Part shown: positions 1-4,793 of the stretch, piece by piece
Position numbering within the stretch: the first letter of the stretch is position 1
How the letters are laid out: every line of letters starts with the position of its first letter
DNA from: CAYYBZ01 sp964470285 [NCBI: uncultured Oligoflexia bacterium]
GTDB lineage: Bacteria > Bdellovibrionota_G > CAYYBZ01
DNA length: 5,796 nt
Assembly: GCA_964470285.1 (NCBI GenBank)
Contig: CAYYBZ010000148.1
Span: 1-5,796 of the forward strand
Reading direction: 5' to 3'
Position numbers and translations under genes: made by a program
The notes under the pieces: model-generated
Database searches by the model: none
What the model was told of the DNA's origin: nothing
Seen by the model: only the letters and a program-made list of their open reading frames with translations

Positions 1-76
1 AAAAGCTCATAAATTCTCAAAATCTGCTTCCGATGCAATTATTAAGGTCGGCGGCAAAGCGGAGGTTATAGGTTAA
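1..76 (+). CDS. rplO: 50S ribosomal protein L15, C-terminal end (partial)
   Basis: Reading from base 2 gives 24 codons ending in TAA at 74-76. The peptide begins K-A-H-K-F-S-K-S-A and ends G-G-K-A-E-V-I-G. This matches the conserved end of L15, where a KAHKFSKSA-type stretch precedes a short GGK-x-EVI terminus. L15 is a large-subunit protein that binds 23S rRNA late in 50S assembly. It lies directly before secY in almost all spc operons, as here, and the rest of the gene is outside the window. The TAA overlaps the secY ATG by one base (TAATG), which suggests translational coupling. The secY Shine-Dalgarno GGAGG (61-65) lies inside the last L15 codons. The short length limits the evidence to motif and position, but the two agree. 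Confidence 0.93.
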   Translation, partial: KAHKFSKSASDAIIKVGGKAEVIG

Positions 77-1392
77 TGGCCTACGGTTTTACAAATATAG
101 GAAAGATCCCCGAATTAAAGAAACGTATTCTTTTTACCGTGCTTATGCTGGGCGTATATAGAATCGGCACGCATGTACCGACACCCGGCGTTGATACATC
201 GGCAATGCTGGAATACTTTCAGACAAAATCATCGACTCTTTTCGGTCTTTTTGATCTGTTTGCCGGAGGTGCTCTTCAGCAGTTTTCGATTTTTTCACTT
301 GGAATAATGCCTTATATCAGCGCCTCAATTATTTTACAGCTTTTGACGGTAGTTTTTCCTTACCTTGACAGGCTTAACAAGGAAGGTGAGCTCGGTCGCA
401 GAAAAATAACACAGTATACAAGGTATGGAACCGTACTTTTAAGTCTTATACAGGGGTTCGGACTGGCAAGTATGTTTTCATCTTCCAATATTACCGGATC
501 AAATCTGGTAATTAATCCAGGTTGGGGTTTTAAGATAACTGCGGTTATAACACTTACCGCAGGTACGGCATTTATAATGTGGTTGGGTGAGCAGATTAAT
601 GAAAGAGGAATAGGAAACGGAATATCATTAATAATATTCGCGGGAATTGTCGCAAATTTCCCCTCAGCCGTCGGTACAACCTTTGAACAGATCTCCAGGG
701 GGGATCTCAAACCCATGTTTGTGCTTCTTCTTATTGTGTTTATGTGTTTTGTTATAGGCGTGATTATATTCTTTGAAAGAGGGCATAGAAGGATACCTGT
801 TCAGCATCCCAAAAGGGTTGTCGGAAGAAAAATATTCCAGTCGCAGGGAACCGTACTTCCTTTAAGGGTTAATACGGCAGGGGTTATTCCTCCTATTTTT
901 GCGTCATCTCTGCTGGTATTTCCTTCAACTGTTGCTGCATTTTTCTTTTCTCCTATGGCCATGCAGCAGATACAGAATTTGTTAAGCCCAAACAGCGTTT
1001 TTTACAATTTTATTTATGTGATTTTGATTATATTTTTCTGTTACTTCTATACGGCAATTATGCTTAATCCGGATGATGTCGCGGAGAATCTTAAAAAATC
1101 CGGAGGATATGTCCCCGGAATAAGGCCGGGCAAGAATACGGCCGTTTATATAGAAAAGGTTTTGGAAAGAATCACGCTTGTCGGCGCTCTTTATGTTGCG
1201 GCAGTGTGCGTTTTACCGATGATTCTTTTGTCTCAGGCGGACGTTTCCTTCTATTTCGGAGGAACAGCTTTACTTATTGTAGTGGGAGTTGCGCTGGATA
1301 CCGTCGCTCAAATAGAGTCTCATCTTACCCAGCGCGGGTATGAAGGTTTCTACGGCGCCAGGGGTTCAAAGTTTAAAGGCAGGAGAGGATAG
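76..1392 (+). CDS. secY: Preprotein translocase subunit SecY
   Basis: This is the central channel subunit of the SecYEG translocon in the inner membrane, which threads unfolded secretory proteins and inserts membrane proteins with SecA or the ribosome. At 438 residues it is close to the E. coli length (443). Ten hydrophobic segments are visible, roughly at residues 18-36, 72-94, 117-135, 152-171, 180-198, 212-233, 266-291, 308-328, 365-385 and 393-411. The plug-like segment TLFGLFDLFAGGALQQFSIF starts near residue 54. Family hallmarks include GEQINERGIGNGISLIIFAG (171-190), the cytosolic loop with QHPKRVVGR (243-251), LRVNTAGVIPPIFASS (263-278) and the C5 loop GGYVPGIRPG with the conserved Arg350. 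The basic tail ends in GSKFKGRRG. The ATG overlaps the rplO stop and has GGAGG 10 bases upstream. adk follows after 5 bases. Nothing is truncated or missing. Confidence 0.98.
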   Translation: MAYGFTNIGKIPELKKRILFTVLMLGVYRIGTHVPTPGVDTSAMLEYFQTKSSTLFGLFDLFAGGALQQFSIFSLGIMPYISASIILQLLTVVFPYLDRLNKEGELGRRKITQYTRYGTVLLSLIQGFGLASMFSSSNITGSNLVINPGWGFKITAVITLTAGTAFIMWLGEQINERGIGNGISLIIFAGIVANFPSAVGTTFEQISRGDLKPMFVLLLIVFMCFVIGVIIFFERGHRRIPVQHPKRVVGRKIFQSQGTVLPLRVNTAGVIPPIFASSLLVFPSTVAAFFFSPMAMQQIQNLLSPNSVFYNFIYVILIIFFCYFYTAIMLNPDDVAENLKKSGGYVPGIRPGKNTAVYIEKVLERITLVGALYVAAVCVLPMILLSQADVSFYFGGTALLIVVGVALDTVAQIESHLTQRGYEGFYGARGSKFKGRRG

Positions 1393-1397
1393 CTTAG

Positions 1398-2045
1398 ATG
1401 AATCTTGTACTTTTAGGACCTCCGGGCGCGGGAAAGGGTACTCAGGCAGAAAATATTGTCAAGCATTACGGGCTTGACCATATTTCATCGGGAGATTTAC
1501 TTCGTGAAGCTGTTAAGCAGGAGACAGATTTAGGTAAGAAGGCGGAAAGTTTTATGACCAAGGGTCTTTTGGTTCCCGATGATCTGGTAGTAGAGCTCAT
1601 TAAAAACAGAATAACAAAGCCTGAAAGCGTAAAGGGATTTATTCTGGACGGATTCCCAAGGAACGTTGAACAGGCAAAAATATTAAAAAAAATGCTGTCT
1701 GATGTAAAAAAGGCTCTCAACTTTGTCTTAAGCATTGAAGTCAGCGATGAAAGTATAATTAAGAGATTATCCGGCAGAAGAACATGTTCCAAGTGCGGTA
1801 AAATTTTTAATATTAACTTCGGAACTCCGGTTGATGACAACAGATGTGCCGATTGCGGCGGGGAGCTCTTTCAAAGAGATGATGATAAGATTTCAACAAT
1901 CAGACAAAGGCTGGAAACATACAGAACTCAAACAACACCGCTTTTAAGCTTTTATGAAAATGACGGCATTCTTAAAAGAATTAAAGGCGAAAACGAGATA
2001 CATAAAATTTCAACTGAAATTGAAGAAATTCTTTCGGGTTCTTAG
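1398..2045 (+). CDS. adk: Adenylate kinase, zinc-binding LID type
   Basis: Cytosolic enzyme interconverting ATP + AMP and 2 ADP, needed for adenylate balance. The 215-residue length fits the long-LID class. The P-loop is GPPGAGKGT at residues 7-15. The AMP-binding core shows SSGDLLR (30-36) and DGFPRNVEQA (84-93). The LID runs from RLSGRR (123-128) to QRDDD (159-163), followed by the conserved IRQRLETY (168-175). The LID carries Cys130, Cys133, Cys150 and Cys153 as a C-x2-C...C-x2-C set. In characterised Bacillus-type kinases such a set holds a structural zinc; E. coli uses hydrogen-bonding residues instead. The ATG has AGAGG (1384-1388) 9 bases upstream, inside the last secY codons. adk directly after secY and before map is a common arrangement outside gamma-proteobacteria. 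A run of eight A at 1685-1692 lies mid-gene (see findings). Confidence 0.98.
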   Translation: MNLVLLGPPGAGKGTQAENIVKHYGLDHISSGDLLREAVKQETDLGKKAESFMTKGLLVPDDLVVELIKNRITKPESVKGFILDGFPRNVEQAKILKKMLSDVKKALNFVLSIEVSDESIIKRLSGRRTCSKCGKIFNINFGTPVDDNRCADCGGELFQRDDDKISTIRQRLETYRTQTTPLLSFYENDGILKRIKGENEIHKISTEIEEILSGS

Positions 2046-2048
2046 ATT

Positions 2049-2795
2049 TTGATAGAGCTTAAAACAAAAGAAGAAATAGAGCTTATGCGTGAGAGCTCAC
2101 GAATTGTAGCTGAGCTACATGATCTTTTAAAAAAGCATATTGAGCCGGGCATCACGACCCTGGAGCTTGATCAAATAAGTTATGATTACGTAACCAAAAA
2201 GAAGGCTATCCCCGCATTTAAGGGGTATAAGGGTTATCCGGCTACGATCTGTACCTCTGTTAATGAACAGATCGTTCACGGTATTCCGTCGGGTCGTAAG
2301 CTAAAGGATGGAGACATCGTAAGTATAGACATAGGTGTTATTTACAGGGATTTTTGCGGAGACGCGGCCGCAACCTACCCGGTCGGGAAAATATCAAGTG
2401 ATGCAGGAAGGCTGTTAGAAGTAACCGAAAAGTCTCTTTACGAAGGTATTGAGAAAGCAGTTGTCGGGGCAAGACTTTCAAACATTTCGAATGCCATTCA
2501 GACATATGTTGAGAAAGAAGGACTTTCGGTGGTAAGGGATTTTGTGGGTCACGGGATAGGAAGAAAAATGCACGAAGATCCGCAAATACCGAATTTTGGT
2601 CCACCGCTTCGAGGTATACTGCTTGAACAGGGTATGGCTTTAGCAATAGAACCGATGGTGAACGCCGGAAGTTATGAAGCGGAAGTAATGGAAGACGGTT
2701 GGACGGCTGTTACCAAAGATAACAGCTTATCGGCCCATTTTGAACATACAATAGCGATTACTGAAAACGGGCCGGACATTTTAAGTAAGATTTGA
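2049..2795 (+). CDS. map: Type I methionine aminopeptidase
   Basis: Removes the initiator methionine from nascent proteins when the second residue is small; a cytosolic, ribosome-associated, di-metal enzyme of the pita-bread fold. At 248 residues it has the short type Ia length. By comparison with E. coli Map the five metal ligands are Asp94 (SIDIGV), Asp105 (CGDAA), His168 (GHGIGR), Glu201 (AIEPMVNAG) and Glu232 (FEHTI). The substrate-site histidines correspond to His77 (VHGIP) and His175. The chosen start is TTG because the encoded [14 protein letters not shown] aligns with the E. coli N-terminus; the next in-frame ATG (2085) would remove the conserved first helix. The TTG follows the adk TAG by one ATT codon, in the same frame, and no Shine-Dalgarno precedes it. 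Reinitiation by ribosomes ending adk is the likely mode (inference). ATT at 2046 is a possible rarer start. Confidence 0.96.
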   Translation: MIELKTKEEIELMRESSRIVAELHDLLKKHIEPGITTLELDQISYDYVTKKKAIPAFKGYKGYPATICTSVNEQIVHGIPSGRKLKDGDIVSIDIGVIYRDFCGDAAATYPVGKISSDAGRLLEVTEKSLYEGIEKAVVGARLSNISNAIQTYVEKEGLSVVRDFVGHGIGRKMHEDPQIPNFGPPLRGILLEQGMALAIEPMVNAGSYEAEVMEDGWTAVTKDNSLSAHFEHTIAITENGPDILSKI

Positions 2796-2802
2796 GGAAT
2801 AT

Positions 2803-3018
2803 ATGCCCAAAGAAGAACCCATAGAGGTTGAAGGAAAAGTAATAGAAACATTGCCCAATGCAATGTTTAGGGTGGAGCTTGATAACGGACATAAGCTTTT
2901 AGCCCATATTTCGGGAAAGATGAGAATGCATTACATAAAAATCTTGCCCGGGGACAGGGTTAAGCTTGAAATATCGCCCTACGATTTAAGCAGGGGAAGA
3001 ATAATATATAGAGGTTAG
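2803..3018 (+). CDS. infA: Translation initiation factor IF-1
   Basis: Small OB-fold protein that binds the 30S A site and, with IF2 and IF3, directs correct start-codon selection. The 71 residues compare with 72 in E. coli. Conserved blocks are [20 protein letters not shown] (starting near residue 6), [20 protein letters not shown] (starting near residue 28), the GDRVKLE strand, and the [13 protein letters not shown] terminus. ATG is preceded by GAGG (2794-2797) with 5 bases between, and this site overlaps the TGA of map. The gap to map is 7 bases and to rpmJ only 2, so infA is embedded in the same message. Nothing is unusual in the protein itself. Confidence 0.98.
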   Translation: MPKEEPIEVEGKVIETLPNAMFRVELDNGHKLLAHISGKMRMHYIKILPGDRVKLEISPYDLSRGRIIYRG

Positions 3019-3020
3019 TT

Positions 3021-3134
3021 ATGAAAGTTAGAACATCTGTAAAGAAGATCTGCGATAAGTGCAAGGTCATTAGGCGCAGAGGCGTTGTAAGGGTTATTTG
3101 TCCCAACAAGAAACATAAACAGCGTCAGGGATGA
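3021..3134 (+). CDS. rpmJ: 50S ribosomal protein L36, zinc-ribbon (C+) form
   Basis: A 37-residue protein, below usual ORF length cut-offs but unmistakable. It starts [20 protein letters not shown] and ends [12 protein letters not shown]36 is among the last proteins to join the 50S subunit and binds 23S rRNA. Cys11, Cys14, Cys27 and His32 form the Cys3-His zinc ribbon of the C+ form; zinc-independent paralogues lack these residues. The ATG lies 2 bases after the infA stop, with GAGG (3011-3014) 6 bases upstream inside the last two infA codons (Arg-Gly). The stop TGA is followed by a strong ribosome-binding site for rpsM. infA-rpmJ-rpsM is the standard order in many bacteria. Confidence 0.97.
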   Translation: MKVRTSVKKICDKCKVIRRRGVVRVICPNKKHKQRQG

Positions 3135-3150
3135 AAGGAGATAAAAAGTG
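3134..3150 (+). promoter_or_regulatory. Ribosome-binding site and GTG start of rpsM
   Basis: AAAGGAG at 3134-3140 is followed by 7 bases and then GTG at 3148-3150. The site begins on the last base of the rpmJ stop codon. It settles the GTG as the rpsM start, because [10 protein letters not shown] is the expected S13 N-terminus. An ATG at 3131 lies in a different frame and does not give an S13-like peptide. Confidence 0.9.
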
Positions 3151-3537
3151 GCAAGAATTGCAGGAGTCGATCTTCCTAGAAAAAAGAGAATGGATGTCGC
3201 ACTGACATACATTCACGGTATCGGTTTAACCATGGCTCAGAAGATTTTAGAAAAGGCCAACGTTAATCCGGCGGTGAAAACCGACGAAATTGTCGAGGGA
3301 GATCTGGTAAAAGTCAGAGACATAATACAGAAAGAACACAAGGTTGAGGGTGATTTAAGAAAAGAGGTCACCGCCAACATTAAAAGGCTTATGGAAGTCG
3401 GTTCTTACAGGGGATTAAGACACAGAAAGAGCCTTCCGGTCAGAGGACAGAGAACTCATACGAATTCAAGAACCAGGAAGGGTCCCAGAAAGAACGTACC
3501 GATTAAGATCAGAAAGCCCGTGACCAAGGGAGGTTGA
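3148..3537 (+). CDS. rpsM: 30S ribosomal protein S13
   Basis: Head protein of the 30S subunit that contacts the P-site tRNA and forms intersubunit bridges with the 50S central protuberance. The N-terminus [10 protein letters not shown], the helix-hairpin-helix-like [13 protein letters not shown] (22-34), VEGDLRKEV (66-74) and [20 protein letters not shown] (starting near residue 87), then SRTRKGPRK, are all family signatures. The protein has 129 residues against 118 in E. coli. The difference is mostly a longer basic tail after GPRK, ending [11 protein letters not shown]13 tails vary in length and some other bacteria, such as Thermus, also have long ones. The start is GTG with a strong Shine-Dalgarno. 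The final Lys-Gly-Gly codons make up most of the rpsK ribosome-binding site, and rpsK begins 6 bases after the stop. Confidence 0.98.
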   Translation: MARIAGVDLPRKKRMDVALTYIHGIGLTMAQKILEKANVNPAVKTDEIVEGDLVKVRDIIQKEHKVEGDLRKEVTANIKRLMEVGSYRGLRHRKSLPVRGQRTHTNSRTRKGPRKNVPIKIRKPVTKGG

Positions 3538-3546
3538 TAGACAATG
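3526..3546 (+). promoter_or_regulatory. Ribosome-binding site and ATG start of rpsK
   Basis: AAGGGAGGT at 3526-3534 is a near-full anti-Shine-Dalgarno complement, with 9-10 bases to the ATG at 3544. It lies within the last codons of rpsM. The rpsM TGA (3535-3537) is followed at once by TAG (3538-3540), which is in frame with rpsK. That stop prevents any upstream extension, so it fixes the rpsK N-terminus. Confidence 0.88.
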
Positions 3547-4056
3547 GCTGAAGAAACAAAAGCTAAAGACAAAGAGAAGCCCGAAACCAGGGCTAAAGAT
3601 TCGGAAAAAACCGAAGCAAAGACTAAAAATGCACAGAAATCTGAAGATAAGTCTAAAGGTGATGATAAACCTGAAACTAAGGCTCCAAAGAGGAAAAAGG
3701 AAAAAAGGATTGTTCCTACGGGACTTGTGCATATTCAGGCCACTTTTAATAACACTATTATTACAATTTCAGATCCTTCGGGAAATGTTGTTTCATGGTG
3801 TTCGGCAGGTAGTCAGGGATTCAGAGGTTCAAAAAAGAGCACACCCTTTGCGGCCCAAATAGCATCGGAAGTGGCAGCCAAAAAGGCTTATGAATCCGGT
3901 ATGAGATCCGTAGAAGTTCTTATTAAGGGTCCGGGAGCGGGAAGAGAAGCGGCACTAAGAGCGGTTCAGGCTGCAGGTCTAAAAGTAACAATGATAAAAG
4001 ATGTTACTCCTATTCCGCATAACGGGTGCAGACCGCCAAAGAGAAGAAGAGTATAA
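3544..4056 (+). CDS. rpsK: 30S ribosomal protein S11 with repeat-built N-terminal extension
   Basis: S11 sits on the 30S platform near the E site and the mRNA exit region, binding 16S rRNA with S6, S18 and S21 as neighbours. The core from about residue 55 is ordinary. It shows [14 protein letters not shown], the [19 protein letters not shown] block, [14 protein letters not shown], and the terminus [18 protein letters not shown]. Total length is 170 against 129 in E. coli, and the FNN motif is displaced by 41 residues. The extra N-terminus contains only A, E, T, K, D, P, R, S, N, Q and G and is built from five decapeptide repeats. It must be translated if the gene is expressed. The ATG has a strong Shine-Dalgarno, a stop lies in frame just upstream, and no in-frame ATG, GTG or TTG occurs before the core. 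The function of the extension is unknown; it is probably disordered. Confidence 0.98.
   Translation: MAEETKAKDKEKPETRAKDSEKTEAKTKNAQKSEDKSKGDDKPETKAPKRKKEKRIVPTGLVHIQATFNNTIITISDPSGNVVSWCSAGSQGFRGSKKSTPFAAQIASEVAAKKAYESGMRSVEVLIKGPGAGREAALRAVQAAGLKVTMIKDVTPIPHNGCRPPKRRRV
3553..3702 (+). repeat. Five imperfect 30-bp (10-codon) tandem repeats at the 5' end of rpsK
   Basis: The units are 3553-3582, 3583-3612, 3613-3642, 3643-3672 and 3673-3702. The peptides are [40 protein letters not shown] and [10 protein letters not shown]. Position 1 is Glu in all five, position 3 is Lys/Arg in all five, position 5 is Lys in four, and position 9 is Lys in all five. GAA is the first codon of every unit, but the other codons vary. 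The array is therefore either an old duplication that has drifted or one kept at the protein level. The last unit merges into the basic KRKKEKR start of the S11 core. The RNA is strongly A- and purine-rich. Confidence 0.85.
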
Positions 4057-4134
4057 AGCTGACATTGCAAGCCTCTGGCGAAGCAATGCAGTCAAAATAG
4101 TTAAGAATGTAATAAAAATTATCAGGAGGAAATT
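4057..4134 (+). promoter_or_regulatory. rpsK-rpsD spacer with stem-loop, candidate leader for rpsD
   Basis: This is the longest non-coding stretch in the window (78 bases). CATTGC (4063-4068) pairs with GCAATG (4083-4088). Inside it GCC (4071-4073) can pair with GGC (4077-4079) around a TCT loop, leaving an AA/GAA internal loop. GA (4061-4062) may add to the stem with TC (4092-4093) across a CAG bulge. About 35 A/T-rich bases follow, ending in the rpsD ribosome-binding site. There is no U-run after the stem, so it is not a standard intrinsic terminator. A role in S4 feedback or in mRNA processing is inference; the fold has not been computed. Confidence 0.4.
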
Positions 4135-4137
4135 TTG
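4124..4137 (+). promoter_or_regulatory. Ribosome-binding site and TTG start of rpsD
   Basis: AGGAGGA at 4124-4130 is followed by 4-5 bases and TTG at 4135-4137. The encoded MARYKDSQC is the exact kind of N-terminus expected for S4, and no ATG or GTG is available nearby in frame. The strong site therefore decides in favour of the rare TTG start. Confidence 0.9.
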
Positions 4138-4761
4138 GCAAGATATAAAGATTCACAGTGCCGTATATGCCGCAGACAGGGCGTAAAGCTTTTTTTAAAG
4201 GGCGACAGATGTTATACGGACAAATGCGCTATTGAAAGAAGGGGATATCCCCCGGGACAGCACGGTCTTTCAAGATCCAAACATTCGGATTACGGTGTCC
4301 AGCTGCGTGAAAAGCAGAAGGTTAGAAGAATGTACGGTCTTTTGGAAAAACAGTTTGAATTGTATGTAAGAAAAGCGGAAAAGATGAGAGGTGTTACGGG
4401 TGAAATCCTTTTATCATTGCTTGAAAGAAGACTGGATAATGCTGTTTTCAGAATGGGATACGCCAATTCCAGACAGGAGGCCCGTCAGCTTGTAAAGCAC
4501 GGTCATTTTAATGTTAACAATAAAAAGGTAAGTATTCCTTCTTATATTTTGAAAGTCGGAGATAGTGTCGAAGTTAAGGAAAAGAGCAAAAAAGTCGTTA
4601 GGATAATTGAGGCTTTAAAGAATCTTGATAGAAGAGGTACTCCGAGCTGGATTACCATAGATAAAGACGCTATGAAGGCCAGCGTTATCTCGATGCCAGC
4701 ACGCTCTGAGATAACAATGCCTATAGAGGAACAGTTAATAGTTGAATTCTATTCAAGATAA
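4135..4761 (+). CDS. rpsD: 30S ribosomal protein S4, zinc-finger (C+) form
   Basis: Primary 16S rRNA-binding protein that nucleates assembly of the 30S body and helps form the mRNA entry site. In E. coli it also represses the alpha operon and can act as a transcription antitermination factor. The 208 residues are close to the family norm (206 in E. coli). Cys9, Cys12, Cys26 and Cys31 form the N-terminal Cys4 zinc site known from Thermus S4, which E. coli lacks. The RGYPPGQHG block (36-44) follows. The RNA-binding S4 domain covers about 98-160 (RRLDNAVFRMGYANSRQEAR onward), and the end EEQLIVEFYSR is typical. The start is TTG with a strong Shine-Dalgarno. Placement between rpsK and rpoA matches the proteobacterial alpha operon. 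Because the E. coli regulatory site lies ahead of rpsM, where only 13 bases exist here, any S4 feedback would need another target. Confidence 0.98.
   Translation: MARYKDSQCRICRRQGVKLFLKGDRCYTDKCAIERRGYPPGQHGLSRSKHSDYGVQLREKQKVRRMYGLLEKQFELYVRKAEKMRGVTGEILLSLLERRLDNAVFRMGYANSRQEARQLVKHGHFNVNNKKVSIPSYILKVGDSVEVKEKSKKVVRIIEALKNLDRRGTPSWITIDKDAMKASVISMPARSEITMPIEEQLIVEFYSR
4684..4715 (+). repeat. 8-bp inverted repeat inside the 3' part of rpsD
   Basis: GTTATCTC (4684-4691) and GAGATAAC (4708-4715) are perfect complements around a 16-base loop, ending 46 bases before the rpsD stop codon is complete. A hairpin is possible in the mRNA. One or two such arms would be expected by chance in a window this size, so no function is claimed. 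Confidence 0.35.
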
Positions 4762-4793
4762 AATTTGAATCAATATAATCGGAGGCATTAATT

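Noticed and set aside
360-716. 118-residue open frame on the - strand inside secY
   Set aside because: It lies fully antisense to a certain SecY coding region, shows no recognisable motif, and has no gene-like context. The same applies to the - strand frames inside adk (1466-1840), map (2338-2646), rpsM/rpsK (3466-3732) and those at 2672-2863 and 3015-3212.
3131-3205. 24-codon frame starting at ATG 3131, overlapping the rpmJ stop as ATGA
   Set aside because: It overlaps the start of rpsM in a different frame and contains the rpsM ribosome-binding site, and the peptide has no recognisable features. The GTG start of rpsM explains the region better.
3605-3611. A-AAA-AAC heptamer in the rpsK repeat tract as a frameshift site
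   Set aside because: The actual codons are GAA AAA ACC, so the heptamer is not in the phase needed for -1 tandem slippage. The S11 core continues correctly in the original frame.
3629-3862. 77-residue + strand frame within rpsK
   Set aside because: It is an alternate-frame shadow of the S11 gene and the peptide has no family features.
4063-4088. Spacer hairpin as an intrinsic terminator between rpsK and rpsD
   Set aside because: The stem is interrupted, only moderately GC-rich, and is followed by CAGTCAAAATAG rather than a T run. Genes downstream are essential parts of the same operon.
4001-4186. 61-residue + strand frame spanning the rpsK-rpsD gap
   Set aside because: It starts inside rpsK and ends inside rpsD in another frame, has no ribosome-binding site, and its peptide resembles nothing known. 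It exists because the gap happens to lack a stop in that frame.
4774-4779. Perfect TATAAT, a possible -10 box for an rpoA promoter
   Set aside because: Only a 3-of-6 match to TTGACA (TTCAAG, 4752-4757) lies at a suitable distance. Transcription would start near 4786, downstream of the rpoA Shine-Dalgarno at 4781-4785, leaving a message without it. Chance in AT-rich DNA is more likely.
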